DNA of 64,000 bases from Streptomyces sp. NRRL F-6131 (GCA_000719695.1 JOHN01000016.1:1-64000), one strand, 5' to 3'. Positions 45,718 through 54,990 are shown, counted from the first letter of the stretch. Numbers and translations are program-made. The notes: generated by a model not told the origin, from the sequence alone.

Positions 45718-46809
45718 GTGGGCTGGTGGCGGGTGGACGCGGACACCCTGGCAGGGAGCCGGTTCGTGGTGTCCCCGCTGGCCGAGACGGTCGCCGCGCT
45801 GAAGACCCTCCACCGGGGCGCGGGCGCCCATCCCGGCGAACGGCGGTGGCTCGCCTCCGCGCTCCCCCGCTACCTGGACCTGCTGGCCGGCGACCCGGTC
45901 ACCGCCGCGCTCGTCCGGACGGCGCTGCGCCCGCGCTGGAACGCGACCTTCCTCACACCGACGCCGGGAGCCGCGACCGGCCCGGCCGGCGACGGCGGGG
46001 CGCTGTTCGCCCGGGAGCTGGCGGAGGTCCGGGCGACCCCGCCGGCCGTCGTCCGGGCCGACCTGGTCGAGAGCCTGGGCTCGGACGCCGCCCTGCCACC
46101 GTCGTTGCGTCGGCGCGAGGACCTCGCCGAGCGCGCCGCCGAACTGCTGTCCCGGGTGTGGACGGACACCGTCGAACCGGACTGGGCGCGCCGCCGGCGG
46201 ATCATCGAGGCGGACGTCCTGGCCCGCACCGTCCGCCTCGGCAGCGGCGGCTGGGCGCAGGCGCTGGACGGCCTGCGCCCGGGGATGCGCTGGCTCGGCG
46301 GCGACCGGCTGCGGATCGGCGGCGCCCCGAGCAACGAACCGAGCAACGTACCGAGCGACGAGCCGAGGGACGAGCCGAGGGAACTCGCCGCCGCCGAGCT
46401 GCTCTTCGTGCCGGTCACCCCGGCGCAGAGCTGGCTCTGCTGGGACGTGCCGGCGGTCGGCGGACGCCGCGAGCACGCCGGGCGCCGGTACGCGGTGGTC
46501 TACCCGTGCTCCGGTGTGCTGGCCGACGAGACCCGCCGTCCGGTGCCGAAGGCGCTGGCCGCCCTGCTGGGCCCGGGTCGGGCCGAACTGCTCACCCTGC
46601 TCGACACGCCGAAGACCACCAGTCAGTTGGTGGTCCTGACCGGGCTGCCACTCGGTTCGGTCGGCCGCCATCTGCGGATCCTGCGCGAGGCCGGTCTCAC
46701 ACTGCGCCGCCGGGCGGGCCGCTCGGTGCTCTACCACCGCACGCCGGCCGGCCAGGTCCTGCTGGACGCGGTGCCGCCCGGGGCTCAGGTCCACCCCGTC
46801 GGTTCCTGA
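45718..46809 (+). CDS. ArsR-family transcriptional regulator (long form)
   Basis: 363 residues. The N-terminal 260 residues are an uncharacterised domain seen in actinobacterial long ArsR proteins (LAETVAALKTLHRG...). The C-terminal winged helix contains LLDTPKTTSQLVVLTGLPLGSVGRHLRILREAGL. GTG at 45718 is preferred because GGGGAGG lies 8 bp before it; GTG 45691 is in frame. There is a repeat-rich Ser/Asn/Asp-Glu-Pro linker (SNEPSNVPSDEPRDEPRE). Divergent from the MFS gene. Confidence 0.85.
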   Translation: MGWWRVDADTLAGSRFVVSPLAETVAALKTLHRGAGAHPGERRWLASALPRYLDLLAGDPVTAALVRTALRPRWNATFLTPTPGAATGPAGDGGALFARELAEVRATPPAVVRADLVESLGSDAALPPSLRRREDLAERAAELLSRVWTDTVEPDWARRRRIIEADVLARTVRLGSGGWAQALDGLRPGMRWLGGDRLRIGGAPSNEPSNVPSDEPRDEPRELAAAELLFVPVTPAQSWLCWDVPAVGGRREHAGRRYAVVYPCSGVLADETRRPVPKALAALLGPGRAELLTLLDTPKTTSQLVVLTGLPLGSVGRHLRILREAGLTLRRRAGRSVLYHRTPAGQVLLDAVPPGAQVHPVGS

Positions 46810-46894
46810 GACCGGACCGCATCCCGGCGTCGTAGCTTCGGCGTCATCGTTCCAGCGTCGTAGCGCCGGCGCCGCACCCCCGGCGTCGTGGCGG

Positions 46895-48541
46895 TCACCG
46901 GAGCCCGCCGGGGACGAACCGGCGGACGGGCGGCGGGGGCACGGTGAAGGCACCGATGGCCGTACCGGCCAGCGTGGTGAACACGGCCCAGCCGACCGCC
47001 AGGCCCGAGGCCTGCGACCAGGTCGGGATCCGGTGCGCGGCCCACAGCAGGTAGGGCAGCAGCGCCACCCCCGCACTCCCGGCACCGAACGCGGACAGGA
47101 CGAGCAGCCGGCGTCGCCCCGGACGCGGGCCCTGCCGCACGAACCAGAGCATCGGCAGCAGCGCCACCGTCAGCACGCCCGCCGGAAGCACCCCGGGCAC
47201 CCTCCACAGGAACTCCCCGCCGCACAGCCATGCCGTGAGCTGCACCCATGCCAGGCAGAGGCCCTGGCGGACCAGCAGGAGCAGCGACTCCCCGCGGCGC
47301 CCGCCGGGTGCGGCGGCGCCCAGCAGCCAGGCGGCGGCCGCCGCCAGCACGCCCGCGAACCCGGCGCCCACCGCCACGGGCAGGCCCAGGACCCAGCGGC
47401 GGGGCGGCTCGGGGGCGACGTAGGTGTCGTGGTCCGGGTACCGAAGGCGCTCCCACGCGCCGTCGGGCGTCCCGCGCAGCAGTCCGGACTTCGGGTAGTG
47501 GACCAGCACCGCCCAGCCCTCGGGCGCCCGGAGGACGAGCAGCTGGGCTCCGCAGGGGTCGCGGTCGAGCCGCGCCGCGGACGGGGAGGGTGATCCGGAC
47601 GGGGAGGGTGGTCCGGACGGGGAGGGTGGTCCGGACGGGGAGGGCGCCCCCGACGGGGAGAGTGGCCCGGACGGAGAGGGCGCCCCCGACGGGGAGAGTG
47701 GCCCGGACGGAGAGGGCGGCCCCGCGGTGGGGATCGGATCCGGGCAGGTCGGCCGGCGCCACGGCGGCCCGGGGTCGTGGACCGGGGTCCAGCTGAAGCC
47801 GCCGTCCTCGCTGACCTCCACCGGGGAGGTCGCGTCGAGGAGCCGGAAGCACCGCCGGGGCTCGGACTCGACGCACCCACCGTCCTGCGGCCGGTTCCCG
47901 CCGGGACGGGGGAGGTCGTCACGGCCGCGCTTCACCCGACTCCAGGTCGTGCCGGCGTCCGTCGTGACCCACCGCTCTTCCGGGGTGTCGAGCAGGGTCT
48001 GTGCGTGCCGGCCCCACAGCACGGGACGCTCCGGGCGGGCCGACTCCATCGACGAGGTGGCCACCATCGCGACCACGGCCAGCGGGACCCCCACCACCGC
48101 CGCCCACCGCCACGACCGCCGGCCCGCCTGCGAGCGCCGCCACAGCCACCAGGAGACGCCGAGCGCCGGCAACGCCACCAGGTCGCTCCGGTCCCCCCGG
48201 ATCCGGCTCGGCACGCCGCTCCACGACCAGACGGCCGAGGCGAGCTCGCCGCCCCACGGTCCGGACTTCGCGACCGCGAACATCGCCGCCGTCACCGCCA
48301 GCCCCGCGATCGCGGGTCGGTCCCCGCGCAGCCGCAGCAGCGGGGTCAGCAGCAGTGCCAGCACCACCGGTGAGACGAGCATCCAGGCCAGGTCGCTGAC
48401 CTTCCCGGTCACCGCGCCCGGCCACATCCGCTTGCCCACGTGGTCGTTGAACAACAGCAGCGCCACCGCGCCCAGCGTCCCCGGGTGCCCGGCCCAGCGG
48501 ACGACCGGCCGAAGCGCTCCCCATTCCCCCGCCCTTCGCAT
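46895..48541 (-). CDS. Large membrane protein with sialidase-like repeats and Ser-Pro-rich linker
   Basis: 548 residues. Four N-terminal spans (for example DLAWMLVSPVVLALLLTPLL) come before an exposed part with photosystem/BNR-type strands (WVTTDAGTTWSRV, VEVSEDGGFSWTPV, MVHYPKSGLLRGTPDGAWERL-like segment). A Ser-Pro-Ser-Gly-Pro tandem linker splits that part in the middle, and about five C-terminal spans follow. ATG 48541 is chosen for GGGAGGG upstream. The family is not known to me. It converges on the ArsR-type gene, so it is a separate transcription unit. Confidence 0.75.
   Translation of the reverse strand: MRRAGEWGALRPVVRWAGHPGTLGAVALLLFNDHVGKRMWPGAVTGKVSDLAWMLVSPVVLALLLTPLLRLRGDRPAIAGLAVTAAMFAVAKSGPWGGELASAVWSWSGVPSRIRGDRSDLVALPALGVSWWLWRRSQAGRRSWRWAAVVGVPLAVVAMVATSSMESARPERPVLWGRHAQTLLDTPEERWVTTDAGTTWSRVKRGRDDLPRPGGNRPQDGGCVESEPRRCFRLLDATSPVEVSEDGGFSWTPVHDPGPPWRRPTCPDPIPTAGPPSPSGPLSPSGAPSPSGPLSPSGAPSPSGPPSPSGPPSPSGSPSPSAARLDRDPCGAQLLVLRAPEGWAVLVHYPKSGLLRGTPDGAWERLRYPDHDTYVAPEPPRRWVLGLPVAVGAGFAGVLAAAAAWLLGAAAPGGRRGESLLLLVRQGLCLAWVQLTAWLCGGEFLWRVPGVLPAGVLTVALLPMLWFVRQGPRPGRRRLLVLSAFGAGSAGVALLPYLLWAAHRIPTWSQASGLAVGWAVFTTLAGTAIGAFTVPPPPVRRFVPGGLR
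47583..47720. repeat. 18-bp coding tandem repeats (SPSGPP/SPSGAP)
   Basis: About eight units, based on GGACGGGGAGGG-like blocks, encode the Ser-Pro-Ser-Gly linker of the membrane protein. The unit number is likely variable between strains. Confidence 0.85.
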
Positions 48542-48634
48542 ACCGGGCACCCTCCCCCACACGGCGCCCGCGCACGCCCGGGATGCGTACCGGTTCGGAC
48601 TCGATGCGCGCCCGCCGACGGGCTGGACGGTGCG

Positions 48635-49213
48635 TCAGAGCACGGCGAGCCGGTCGACCAGCAGGTCGACCCTGCGCCCGGTGTGCTCCGGCGGCAGGCG
48701 CCCCGCCCGGGTCAGGGTGGCCAGCCCGTGCAGGGCGGCCCAGAACGTCTCGGTGAACAGCCCCGGGTCCACGCCCTCACCGGCGACCTCGTCGAGGCTC
48801 TCCAGCAGGGCGGCGAAGCCGTCCTTCAACGGCTCCGGGGTGTCCTCCTGGGCGAACGCCAGGCCGCCGTCGAGCTGGAACACGGCGTCGTAGACCGCCG
48901 GGTTGCGTTCCGCGAAGTCGAGGTAGGCGCGGGCCAGGGCGGCGACGCGGGCGCGGCGACCGTCCGCAGCGGAGGTGGCGTCCCGCAGGGCCGCGGCCAT
49001 CTCGGCGGCGCCTTGCAGGGCGACGGCGCCGATGATCTCGCGCTTGCCGCGGAAGTGGCTGTAGAGGACGGGCTGGCTGTACTCGATGCGCTCGGCGAGC
49101 CGGCGGGTGGTGACCGCGTCCCAGCCCTGCTGCTCGGCGAGTTCGCGGGCGGTGGCCACGATGAGGCGCTCGCGGTCCGCCCGTTCGCGCTGCTTGCGTT
49201 CCTGTACCGACAT
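48635..49213 (-). CDS. TetR-family transcriptional regulator
   Basis: 192 residues. The N-terminal TetR helix-turn-helix reads VTTRRLAERIEYSQPVLYSHFRGK and the C-terminal domain includes AALHGLATLTRAGRLPPE (WHG-type). Divergent from the DUF1772 protein at 49305. Two CTAGC palindromes in the 91-bp gap are the probable operators, so it likely represses both genes. Confidence 0.93.
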   Translation of the reverse strand: MSVQERKQRERADRERLIVATARELAEQQGWDAVTTRRLAERIEYSQPVLYSHFRGKREIIGAVALQGAAEMAAALRDATSAADGRRARVAALARAYLDFAERNPAVYDAVFQLDGGLAFAQEDTPEPLKDGFAALLESLDEVAGEGVDPGLFTETFWAALHGLATLTRAGRLPPEHTGRRVDLLVDRLAVL

Positions 49214-49221
49214 GGCCCGAT

Positions 49222-49236
49222 TCTAGCACTGCTAGA
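49222..49236. promoter_or_regulatory. TetR operator candidate 1
   Basis: TCTAGCA-C-TGCTAGA is a perfect 7-bp inverted repeat 9 bp from the TetR start codon. Confidence 0.7.
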
Positions 49237-49272
49237 CAATCGAGCGGCAGAAGGTCTAGCGTTGCACCAACA

Positions 49273-49287
49273 GCTAGCAGCGCTAGA
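49273..49287. promoter_or_regulatory. TetR operator candidate 2
   Basis: CTAGCAGCGCTAG core with the same CTAGC half-sites as candidate 1, 51 bp away, directly before the GGAGGAG site of the DUF1772 gene. Confidence 0.65.
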
Positions 49288-49304
49288 TTCCAGGAGGAGT
49301 CACC

Positions 49305-49760
49305 ATGATCGCCGCACTTGAGGTCGTCACCACCGTGGTCGTCGGTGTGATGGTGGGCGTGGAGTTCTCCGTCGCCTTCGTCGTCAACCGGATCCTCGCC
49401 GGACTCCCCGAGGACGCCGGTCTGCTCGGCCGTGCCCACGGGGGGCGGATGCTGGGCGCCCTGATGCCGTTCTGGTACTTCGGCTCGCTCGCGCTGAGCG
49501 CGGCCTGGGCCGTCACCGGTCGGCACGACGCCGGCGTCGGCCTGGTCGTCGTCGCCGCCGCGCTGCTGGTCGTCAGCGTGCTCATCTCGGTGCTGGTGCT
49601 CGTGCCGATCAACAACCGGAGCAAGACCTGGACCCCGGAGACCCGGCCCGCGGACTGGAAGCAGCAGCAGAACCGCTGGGACAGCCTCCACTACCTCCGC
49701 GTCGCCGTCATCGTCGCGGCCTTCGCCCTGCTGGTCACCGCCCTCGTCCGAGGCCACTGA
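49305..49760 (+). CDS. DUF1772 (anthrone oxygenase-like) membrane protein
   Basis: 151 residues, four membrane spans; N-terminal EVVTTVVVGVMVGVEFSVAFVVNRIL, then the loop VPINNRSKTWTPETRPADWKQQQNRWDSLHYLR before the last span, which is the family's conserved polar signature. Family members are annotated as anthrone oxygenase-like but few have proven activity. GGAGGAG precedes the ATG. Expression is probably repressed by the divergent TetR. Two more DUF1772 proteins lie at 55498 and 57209. Confidence 0.9.
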   Translation: MIAALEVVTTVVVGVMVGVEFSVAFVVNRILAGLPEDAGLLGRAHGGRMLGALMPFWYFGSLALSAAWAVTGRHDAGVGLVVVAAALLVVSVLISVLVLVPINNRSKTWTPETRPADWKQQQNRWDSLHYLRVAVIVAAFALLVTALVRGH

Positions 49761-49802
49761 CCACGCCGCGGGCGGCGCCGCTTGACCCGGTCAGGCCCCG
49801 GG

Positions 49803-50294
49803 TCAGGCCCCCTCGGCCGCGCGGCGGGCGGCCTTGACCCGGGCAGCCAGATCGGCGGCGGGAAGGCGACGGAGGGTGGTGCCGTGGCGGGCGGCCAGGT
49901 CGTCGGCGGGATCCGGCGAGGACTCGACGACGTCGAGCACCAGCATGCTGTGGCCGTCCTCCACCTCCTCGCTCAGCACGATCAGGCCGGCGCCGCCCTC
50001 CTGGTCGCGCCAGGTCTCGGCGGCATTGCCGAGCACCGTCCCGGCCGCCCAGCCCAGCAGCACCCCGATCGGGCCCCCGAGCAGCCCGGCGAGCCCGCCG
50101 ACCACCCCCGCACCGACGGTGGGCGCCCCGGCCCCGCGCACCTGACTCGCCGGGAAGTCCAGGGTGCCGTCCGCCTCCCGCTCGACGATCGCGGACTGCC
50201 GCAGGCCGGGCAGCTGCGCGGCTTCGTCGAAGGCGGCCCGGCAGGCCGCACCGTCGGTGAAGTCGAGCAGCAGGACGTGGTGGTTCTCGCTCAT
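49803..50294 (-). CDS. Glycine-zipper DUF1269/DUF6325-like membrane-associated protein
   Basis: 163 residues. Soluble start (HHVLLLDFTDGAACRAAFDEAA), then a Gly/Ala-rich hydrophobic hairpin (GAGVVGGLAGLLGGPIGVLLGWAAGTVLG), then an alpha/beta end (AGLIVLSEEVEDGHSMLVLDVV). The layout matches actinobacterial DUF1269-type proteins. The role is unknown. ATG 50294 follows GAGGAGC. It is followed downstream by convergent DUF1772. Confidence 0.8.
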   Translation of the reverse strand: MSENHHVLLLDFTDGAACRAAFDEAAQLPGLRQSAIVEREADGTLDFPASQVRGAGAPTVGAGVVGGLAGLLGGPIGVLLGWAAGTVLGNAAETWRDQEGGAGLIVLSEEVEDGHSMLVLDVVESSPDPADDLAARHGTTLRRLPAADLAARVKAARRAAEGA

Positions 50295-50430
50295 GGTCGC
50301 AACGGCTCCTCGCTCGGGGGTGGGCCCGGGGCGGCCGGAGACGCCTCAGGACCAGTCCAGCATGGTCCGGGAACGGGCCGTCCGCCCTGTGCTGGTCGAC
50401 CGTCCGGGGCCGTTCGTTGCGGACCGCCGC

Positions 50431-52272
50431 TCAGTCGGCGGGGTAGGCCCGGCGCACGGTCCCCTTGTAGTCGGCCAGCAGGTAGCCGCTGTTGTGGTAC
50501 TCGTTGGACAGGTAGACCCGGATGCACGACACGCCGTCGGACCACATGTCGATCAGCAGGTAGCGGCTGGTCGGGTTCTTGACGTTGAGGGTCTCGTCGG
50601 CCTTCTTCAGCAGGGCCGGGACGGTGTCCCAGTCATAGGGCGTGAGGTCGACCGGCTTCACCGTGCCCATCGTCCCGCCGGGGCGCTTGGTGACGTTGCC
50701 GTTGCGGTAGTCGTACCAGTCGTAGGTCTTGCCGTCGGCGGTGGGGACCTGGGCGCTCGCGTACTCCGGGTAGACGGCGAGTTGCTTGACCTTGGTGCCG
50801 CCGCTCTGTGCGGTGATCGCGGCGACGACGGTGCGCACGCCGTCCGGGGTCAGCAGGTCCTTGGTGGTCTTGGGCGGCGTGGTCGGCGAGGGCTTCGCCG
50901 CCGGCGTGGTGGCGGCCGAGGTCGCCGGCGGGTTGGCGGCCGGGCCGGTGGGCGCGGTCGTGCCGGGCGTCGCCGGGGCGCTGCTGCCCGGGTCGGCGGG
51001 GGCGTTGCTGCCCTTGGGCGCGGCGTTCGGGTCGGTGGCGCCGCCGTCCCGGTCCGGAAGGAGGGTCCAGGTCAGCACGCTCGCCAGGGCCACCCCGGCG
51101 ACGGCCAGGGTGACGGTGGCACCGGTACGACGTCGGGCCGGGGGCGGTGGGGGCGCGGTGGGTCCGGTCGTGCCCAGGAACTGCGTCCCGGTGGCGTCGA
51201 ACTGCCCGCCCCCGGTGGCGGATTCACCGGTGTGGGCGGGATGCGGCTGACCGAAGTGGGTGGCCGGTTCGCCGCCGAAGCCGGGCTGCGGGGGGCCGAA
51301 CCCGGAGCCGGAGGCGTACTCCGGGCTACCGGACGGGCCGCCGGGCGGGTTGCCGAGCGGGCGGGCGAAGTCCAGCGAGGTGGGCGCCCAGGACTGCTGC
51401 GCCGCCCCGGCGGAACCGGCGGGCGCTTCGGCGGCGGCGAGCGCCCGGTCGAGCTGCACCGCGTCGGGTCGCACCGACGGGTCGCGGGCCAGCAGCGCGG
51501 CCAGCACCGGCCCCAGCGAACCCGAGCGGGTCGGCGGCGGCAGGGGCTCGTCCAGGACGGCCGCGAGGGTCGCCAGGGTGGTGCCGCGGCGCAGCGGGTG
51601 GTGGCCCTCCACGGCGACGTACAGCAGCATGCCGAGCGACCACAGGTCGGAGGACGGGTTGCCCTCCTCGCCGCGGATCCGCTCGGGCGCTATGTACTCG
51701 GGCGAGCCGATCAGCGCGCCGGTGGCGGTCAGCGCGGTGGTGGCGTCCTGCATCGCGGCGATGCCGAAGTCGGTGAGGACGGGCGCGCCGTCGGCGCGCA
51801 GCAGCACGTTCCCGGGCTTGACGTCGCGGTGCTGGATGCCGGCCGCATGGGCGGCGCGCAGCGCGGAGAGCACGCCGCGGCCGATCCGGGCGGCCTCCGG
51901 GACGGTGAGCGGGCCGCGGGCGATCCGGTCGGCGAGGCTGCCGCCGCTGACCAGTTCCATGACCAGCCAGGGGTGGGGGTGGCCGGGGGTGTCGACGATG
52001 TGGTGGATCACCGCGACGTTCGGGTGCTGGAGGCGGGCGAGCGCGCGGGCCTCGCGGAGCACGCGCTCGCGCAGCTCGTGGGCGGCGGTGGGGTCGGCCG
52101 CGGCCATCGCCGGGTCCGGCGGGCGGACCTCCTTGAGCGCCACCTCGCGGTGCAGCATGGTGTCACGGGCGCGCCAGACCAGGCCCATGCCTCCGCCGCC
52201 CAGGCGTTCCAGCAGTTCGAAGCGGTTGTCGATGAGCCGCGTCTCCGGCCCCCCAGTGTTCATGGCGGACAT
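50431..52272 (-). CDS. Membrane Ser/Thr protein kinase (PASTA-less, Pkn type)
   Basis: 613 residues. Kinase domain at about 15-275: Gly loop LGGGGMGLVWRARD, Lys in REVALKEVRP, catalytic loop HRDVKPGNVLL, DFG in LTDFGIAAMQD, and APE in GSPEYIAPERI. A Pro/Gly-rich juxtamembrane part precedes a single span (TVTLAVAGVALASVLTWTLL). A Thr/Pro/Ala stalk then leads to an extracellular domain of about 130 residues with no family name known to me (VYPEYASAQVPTADGKTYDW). Start at ATG 52272 or 52263. The signal sensed is unknown. Confidence 0.92.
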   Translation of the reverse strand: MSAMNTGGPETRLIDNRFELLERLGGGGMGLVWRARDTMLHREVALKEVRPPDPAMAAADPTAAHELRERVLREARALARLQHPNVAVIHHIVDTPGHPHPWLVMELVSGGSLADRIARGPLTVPEAARIGRGVLSALRAAHAAGIQHRDVKPGNVLLRADGAPVLTDFGIAAMQDATTALTATGALIGSPEYIAPERIRGEEGNPSSDLWSLGMLLYVAVEGHHPLRRGTTLATLAAVLDEPLPPPTRSGSLGPVLAALLARDPSVRPDAVQLDRALAAAEAPAGSAGAAQQSWAPTSLDFARPLGNPPGGPSGSPEYASGSGFGPPQPGFGGEPATHFGQPHPAHTGESATGGGQFDATGTQFLGTTGPTAPPPPPARRRTGATVTLAVAGVALASVLTWTLLPDRDGGATDPNAAPKGSNAPADPGSSAPATPGTTAPTGPAANPPATSAATTPAAKPSPTTPPKTTKDLLTPDGVRTVVAAITAQSGGTKVKQLAVYPEYASAQVPTADGKTYDWYDYRNGNVTKRPGGTMGTVKPVDLTPYDWDTVPALLKKADETLNVKNPTSRYLLIDMWSDGVSCIRVYLSNEYHNSGYLLADYKGTVRRAYPAD

Positions 52273-52524
52273 CGTAGGGGCCGTCGGCCGGGGCGGACCG
52301 ACCGGGCCGGAGCGGACGAACTGTCCGTGGACGCCCGGTCCTTGCCGGGATTGGGCTCTGCCGCGACTCGCCGGTGGTTCGACGGCGGGGGTCGCCCCAG
52401 TGCGTCGGGCGGCGGGACACGGGCCGGGCGACGATTGCACCCGCCCGAGCGAGCCGGAGCCTCCTTCCGGGTGGCCGTGCTCGTGCGCGGTCGGCAGCCG
52501 CCGGGTCGGCTCGTTGTGCCCGGT

Positions 52525-52923
52525 ATGCCTGCACACATCGGAAGGGTCAGCTGGACCGCGCTCTCCCTTCTGGTCCTCGTCCTCCCGGCGACGGCCGCCG
52601 GGACCGACCACCCTCCCCCGCCGGAGCGGCGCGCCGGGCCTCCGCCGCAGGACACCCCGCGCGGCTGGGTGGTCGCCGCGAGCGCCGCCAAGGTGCGGCG
52701 CGAGCATTCGGTCGACGGGGTGGCGCTGGGGCTGGCCAGGTGCGGCGAGCGGGTGGAGATCGTCGACACCTGGATCTCCCCGCTCGGGACGCGGTGGAGC
52801 CGGGTCGTGGTGGTGCGCACCGGGCTGACGGGCTGGGTGCTCTGGTCACTGCTCAGCCATCCGGCCCCGTCCGGGCACCCCGCCGCGGTGTGTCCGACCG
52901 TGCCGCCGGGGCAGGGCCGGTGA
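52525..52923 (+). CDS. Secreted SH3-like protein
   Basis: 132 residues. Signal peptide MPAHIGRVSWTALSLLVLVL-PATAAG precedes a bacterial SH3-like domain (VVAASAAKVRREHSVDGVALGLARCGERVEIVDTW...TGLTGWVLWSLLS). Such domains bind cell-wall peptides. The ribosome binding site is weak, so the start is less certain. It is transcribed away from the Ser/Thr kinase. Confidence 0.6.
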   Translation: MPAHIGRVSWTALSLLVLVLPATAAGTDHPPPPERRAGPPPQDTPRGWVVAASAAKVRREHSVDGVALGLARCGERVEIVDTWISPLGTRWSRVVVVRTGLTGWVLWSLLSHPAPSGHPAAVCPTVPPGQGR

Positions 52924-53168
52924 ACGGGGCCGTGACGGAGGGCCGGGACGGCGGACGGGACCGCGGACGGGACGGCGGACGGAGCCTGGTCGGACCGCGG
53001 GAGGTGGGGCGCGGACGGCGGGGCGGACGCGGGTGCGCCGCGCCGTCGCGCTCCCGCCCCTCCCGGACGGACCGGCGGCGCGCGTTCCGCACCCAGTACG
53101 GGCGGGTAGGGGCCGCCGGAGCGCGGGAACGACCAGGTCGGCACCTTGGACGGACGGGGGTGGCCCTG

Positions 53169-53681
53169 ATGGACACGAACGGGAACGCGGCGAGGACCGG
53201 GGGCGGTGCAGCGCGCGCCGCCCGACCGGAGGACGCCGACGAGTTGCTGCGGCTGCGGGTCGCGGTGCTGGACGACGGCCTGCCGGACGACGCCTGGCGG
53301 GAGACCTTCCGCGACGACATGCGCCTCCGGCTGGGTCACGACCCGAACCTGCTCGCCTTCGTGGTGCCGGCCTGCGGCGGACGACTGGCGGCCTGTGCGA
53401 TCGGCATCGTCTACCTGGGGTACCGCGGGCCGTCCCACCCGACCGGGCGGTGGGGCCGGATCCACACGGTGGTGACCGATCCGGCGCACCGGCGCCGCGG
53501 CCATGCGCGGGCCGTCACCGGGATGCTGATCGACGCACTCCGCGCGTGCGGCTGCGGGTCGATCGAGCTGCGGGCCACCGAGTCGGGCGCGCCGCTCTAC
53601 CGGGCGCTGGGCTTCGGCCCGGTCGACGGGTTCATGCGGCTGGCGCTCGGCCCGGTGCGGCTGCCGGACGCCGCTCCCTGA
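53169..53681 (+). CDS. GNAT-family N-acetyltransferase
   Basis: 170 residues: acetyl-CoA motif VVTDPAHRRRGHARAVTGML and C-terminal ELRATESGAPLYRALGF. The N-terminal ARPEDADELLRLRVAVLDD is usual for the family. ATG 53169; GTG 53160 three codons upstream has a better purine tract. The substrate is unknown. Confidence 0.9.
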   Translation: MDTNGNAARTGGGAARAARPEDADELLRLRVAVLDDGLPDDAWRETFRDDMRLRLGHDPNLLAFVVPACGGRLAACAIGIVYLGYRGPSHPTGRWGRIHTVVTDPAHRRRGHARAVTGMLIDALRACGCGSIELRATESGAPLYRALGFGPVDGFMRLALGPVRLPDAAP

Positions 53682-53754
53682 CACCCGGGCCGGGCGTCGT
53701 ACCCCGGCCCCGTTGATCCCTCGTCCGGTTCCCTCGTCGCAGGAGGCTCCTCAG

Positions 53755-54693
53755 GTGCACCGTTCGTCCCTCCCTCCGCCCCTCCCCGGATCGCCCGCTG
53801 TCGACGGATCGCCCGTCGCCGGGGCGCTCGTCGTCGACACGCTCGGCCGGGTCCTGCTGCTGCGCCGCTCGGACGGTCGGTGGGAGCTCCCCTCCTCCGT
53901 CGTCCGGCCGGGCGAGGACCCGGCGGAGGCCGCCGTCCGGGCGCTGGCCGAGGCCTGCGGGGTGGCCGCGGTCGCGGGACGCCGGGTCGGGGTGTTCGAG
54001 GACGGGACGGAACCGGCGCTGCGGCATGTGTACGCGTTGTCGGCGTACGTGCCCGGCTCGCTGGACCGGCTCGTGCTCCCCCGGCACGCCACGCACGCCT
54101 GGTTCTTCACGGACAACCTGCCCGGCGTCACGCCGGGGACCGTGCGTTTCCTGCGGGAGCACGGCCCCGCGCGCCCGCATCTGCCGCGCGCCCAGTGGCT
54201 GAGCACCACTCCGCGCTCGTGGCTCTGCACGGTCGCCGTGGTGACCGCACCGGACGGGCGGCTGCTGATGGTGAAGCCGCGGGTCCGGGAACCGAACCGG
54301 CGACCGGACGCCGGGTTGTGGAGCTTCCCCGGCGGCGTCCTGGACACCCACGAGGACTCGCCGACCGGGGCGGCCCGCGAGCTGCGGGAGGAGACCGGGC
54401 TGGACCGACCGGCCGGACCGCTGCTCGCGGTGTTCTGGCGGCACCCCGCGCCGGGGGCGGACCACCCGATCGTCCAGTTCTTCCACGACTTCGGCACCGC
54501 CGACCCCGGTACGGTCCGGCTCTCCTGCCAGGACGGGGAGATCACCGACTGGGCGTGGTTCCGCCCCGACGGCGGGGAGTTGGACGCGGCGGCCGGCCCG
54601 GACCGGGCGGAGCGGGCCCGGCGGGCGCTGGCCGCCCGCGCGACCGGTCGCACCGTCACCGGCACCAGCCCCGACGCGCCGCCCGTCCGCTGA
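53755..54693 (+). CDS. Tandem-Nudix protein
   Basis: 312 residues with two Nudix domains. The first (about 15-135) has a decayed box (VVRPGEDPAEAAVRALAEACG lacks the REE core). The second (about 158-290) has a perfect one (GGVLDTHEDSPTGAARELREETGL). So only the C-terminal domain should hydrolyse a nucleoside-diphosphate substrate; the first may be structural. GTG start at 53755 is set by AGGAGG 8 bp upstream, in preference to the TTG-initiated longer frame. Confidence 0.87.
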   Translation: MHRSSLPPPLPGSPAVDGSPVAGALVVDTLGRVLLLRRSDGRWELPSSVVRPGEDPAEAAVRALAEACGVAAVAGRRVGVFEDGTEPALRHVYALSAYVPGSLDRLVLPRHATHAWFFTDNLPGVTPGTVRFLREHGPARPHLPRAQWLSTTPRSWLCTVAVVTAPDGRLLMVKPRVREPNRRPDAGLWSFPGGVLDTHEDSPTGAARELREETGLDRPAGPLLAVFWRHPAPGADHPIVQFFHDFGTADPGTVRLSCQDGEITDWAWFRPDGGELDAAAGPDRAERARRALAARATGRTVTGTSPDAPPVR

Positions 54694-54735
54694 ACCCACT
54701 GAGCCCGCCGCGCCGGCCGTCCGGGGCGCGGACGG

Positions 54736-54990
54736 TCAGGTGTCGATGCGGCTGAGGCGGCGGGCCACCTGTTCGACGGTGTCGGTGGGGGGCCAGGGGA
54801 AGTCCGGGAGGTCGGCCCGGACGGTGACCTGGCCGTGCAGGGCCGTCCAGAGGGCCACGGCGTCGCCGAAGGGGTCGGTGCTGGAGGAGCGGCCGGCGCT
54901 CCCACAGGCTTCGAGGCTGTCGGCGGGGGGCGAGACGTCCGTGCCCTCCCCCGGCGGGCAGGTGTCACACGGCCGATAGGTGCCTGACGA
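54736..54990 (-). pseudogene. C-terminal remnant of a TetR regulator
   Basis: In one minus-strand frame the end of a TetR C-terminal (WHG) domain is readable: TDPFGDAVALWTALHGQVTV followed by ADLPDFPWPPTDTVEQVARR to a TGA at 54736. Upstream the frame decays with no start codon or DNA-binding domain. Probably a truncated gene; a frame-shifted short protein is less likely. Confidence 0.45.

Noticed and set aside
47583..47720. Regular short repeats that could suggest a CRISPR array
   Set aside because: Units are adjacent 18-bp copies without unique spacers and are in frame in a coding gene; no cas genes nearby.
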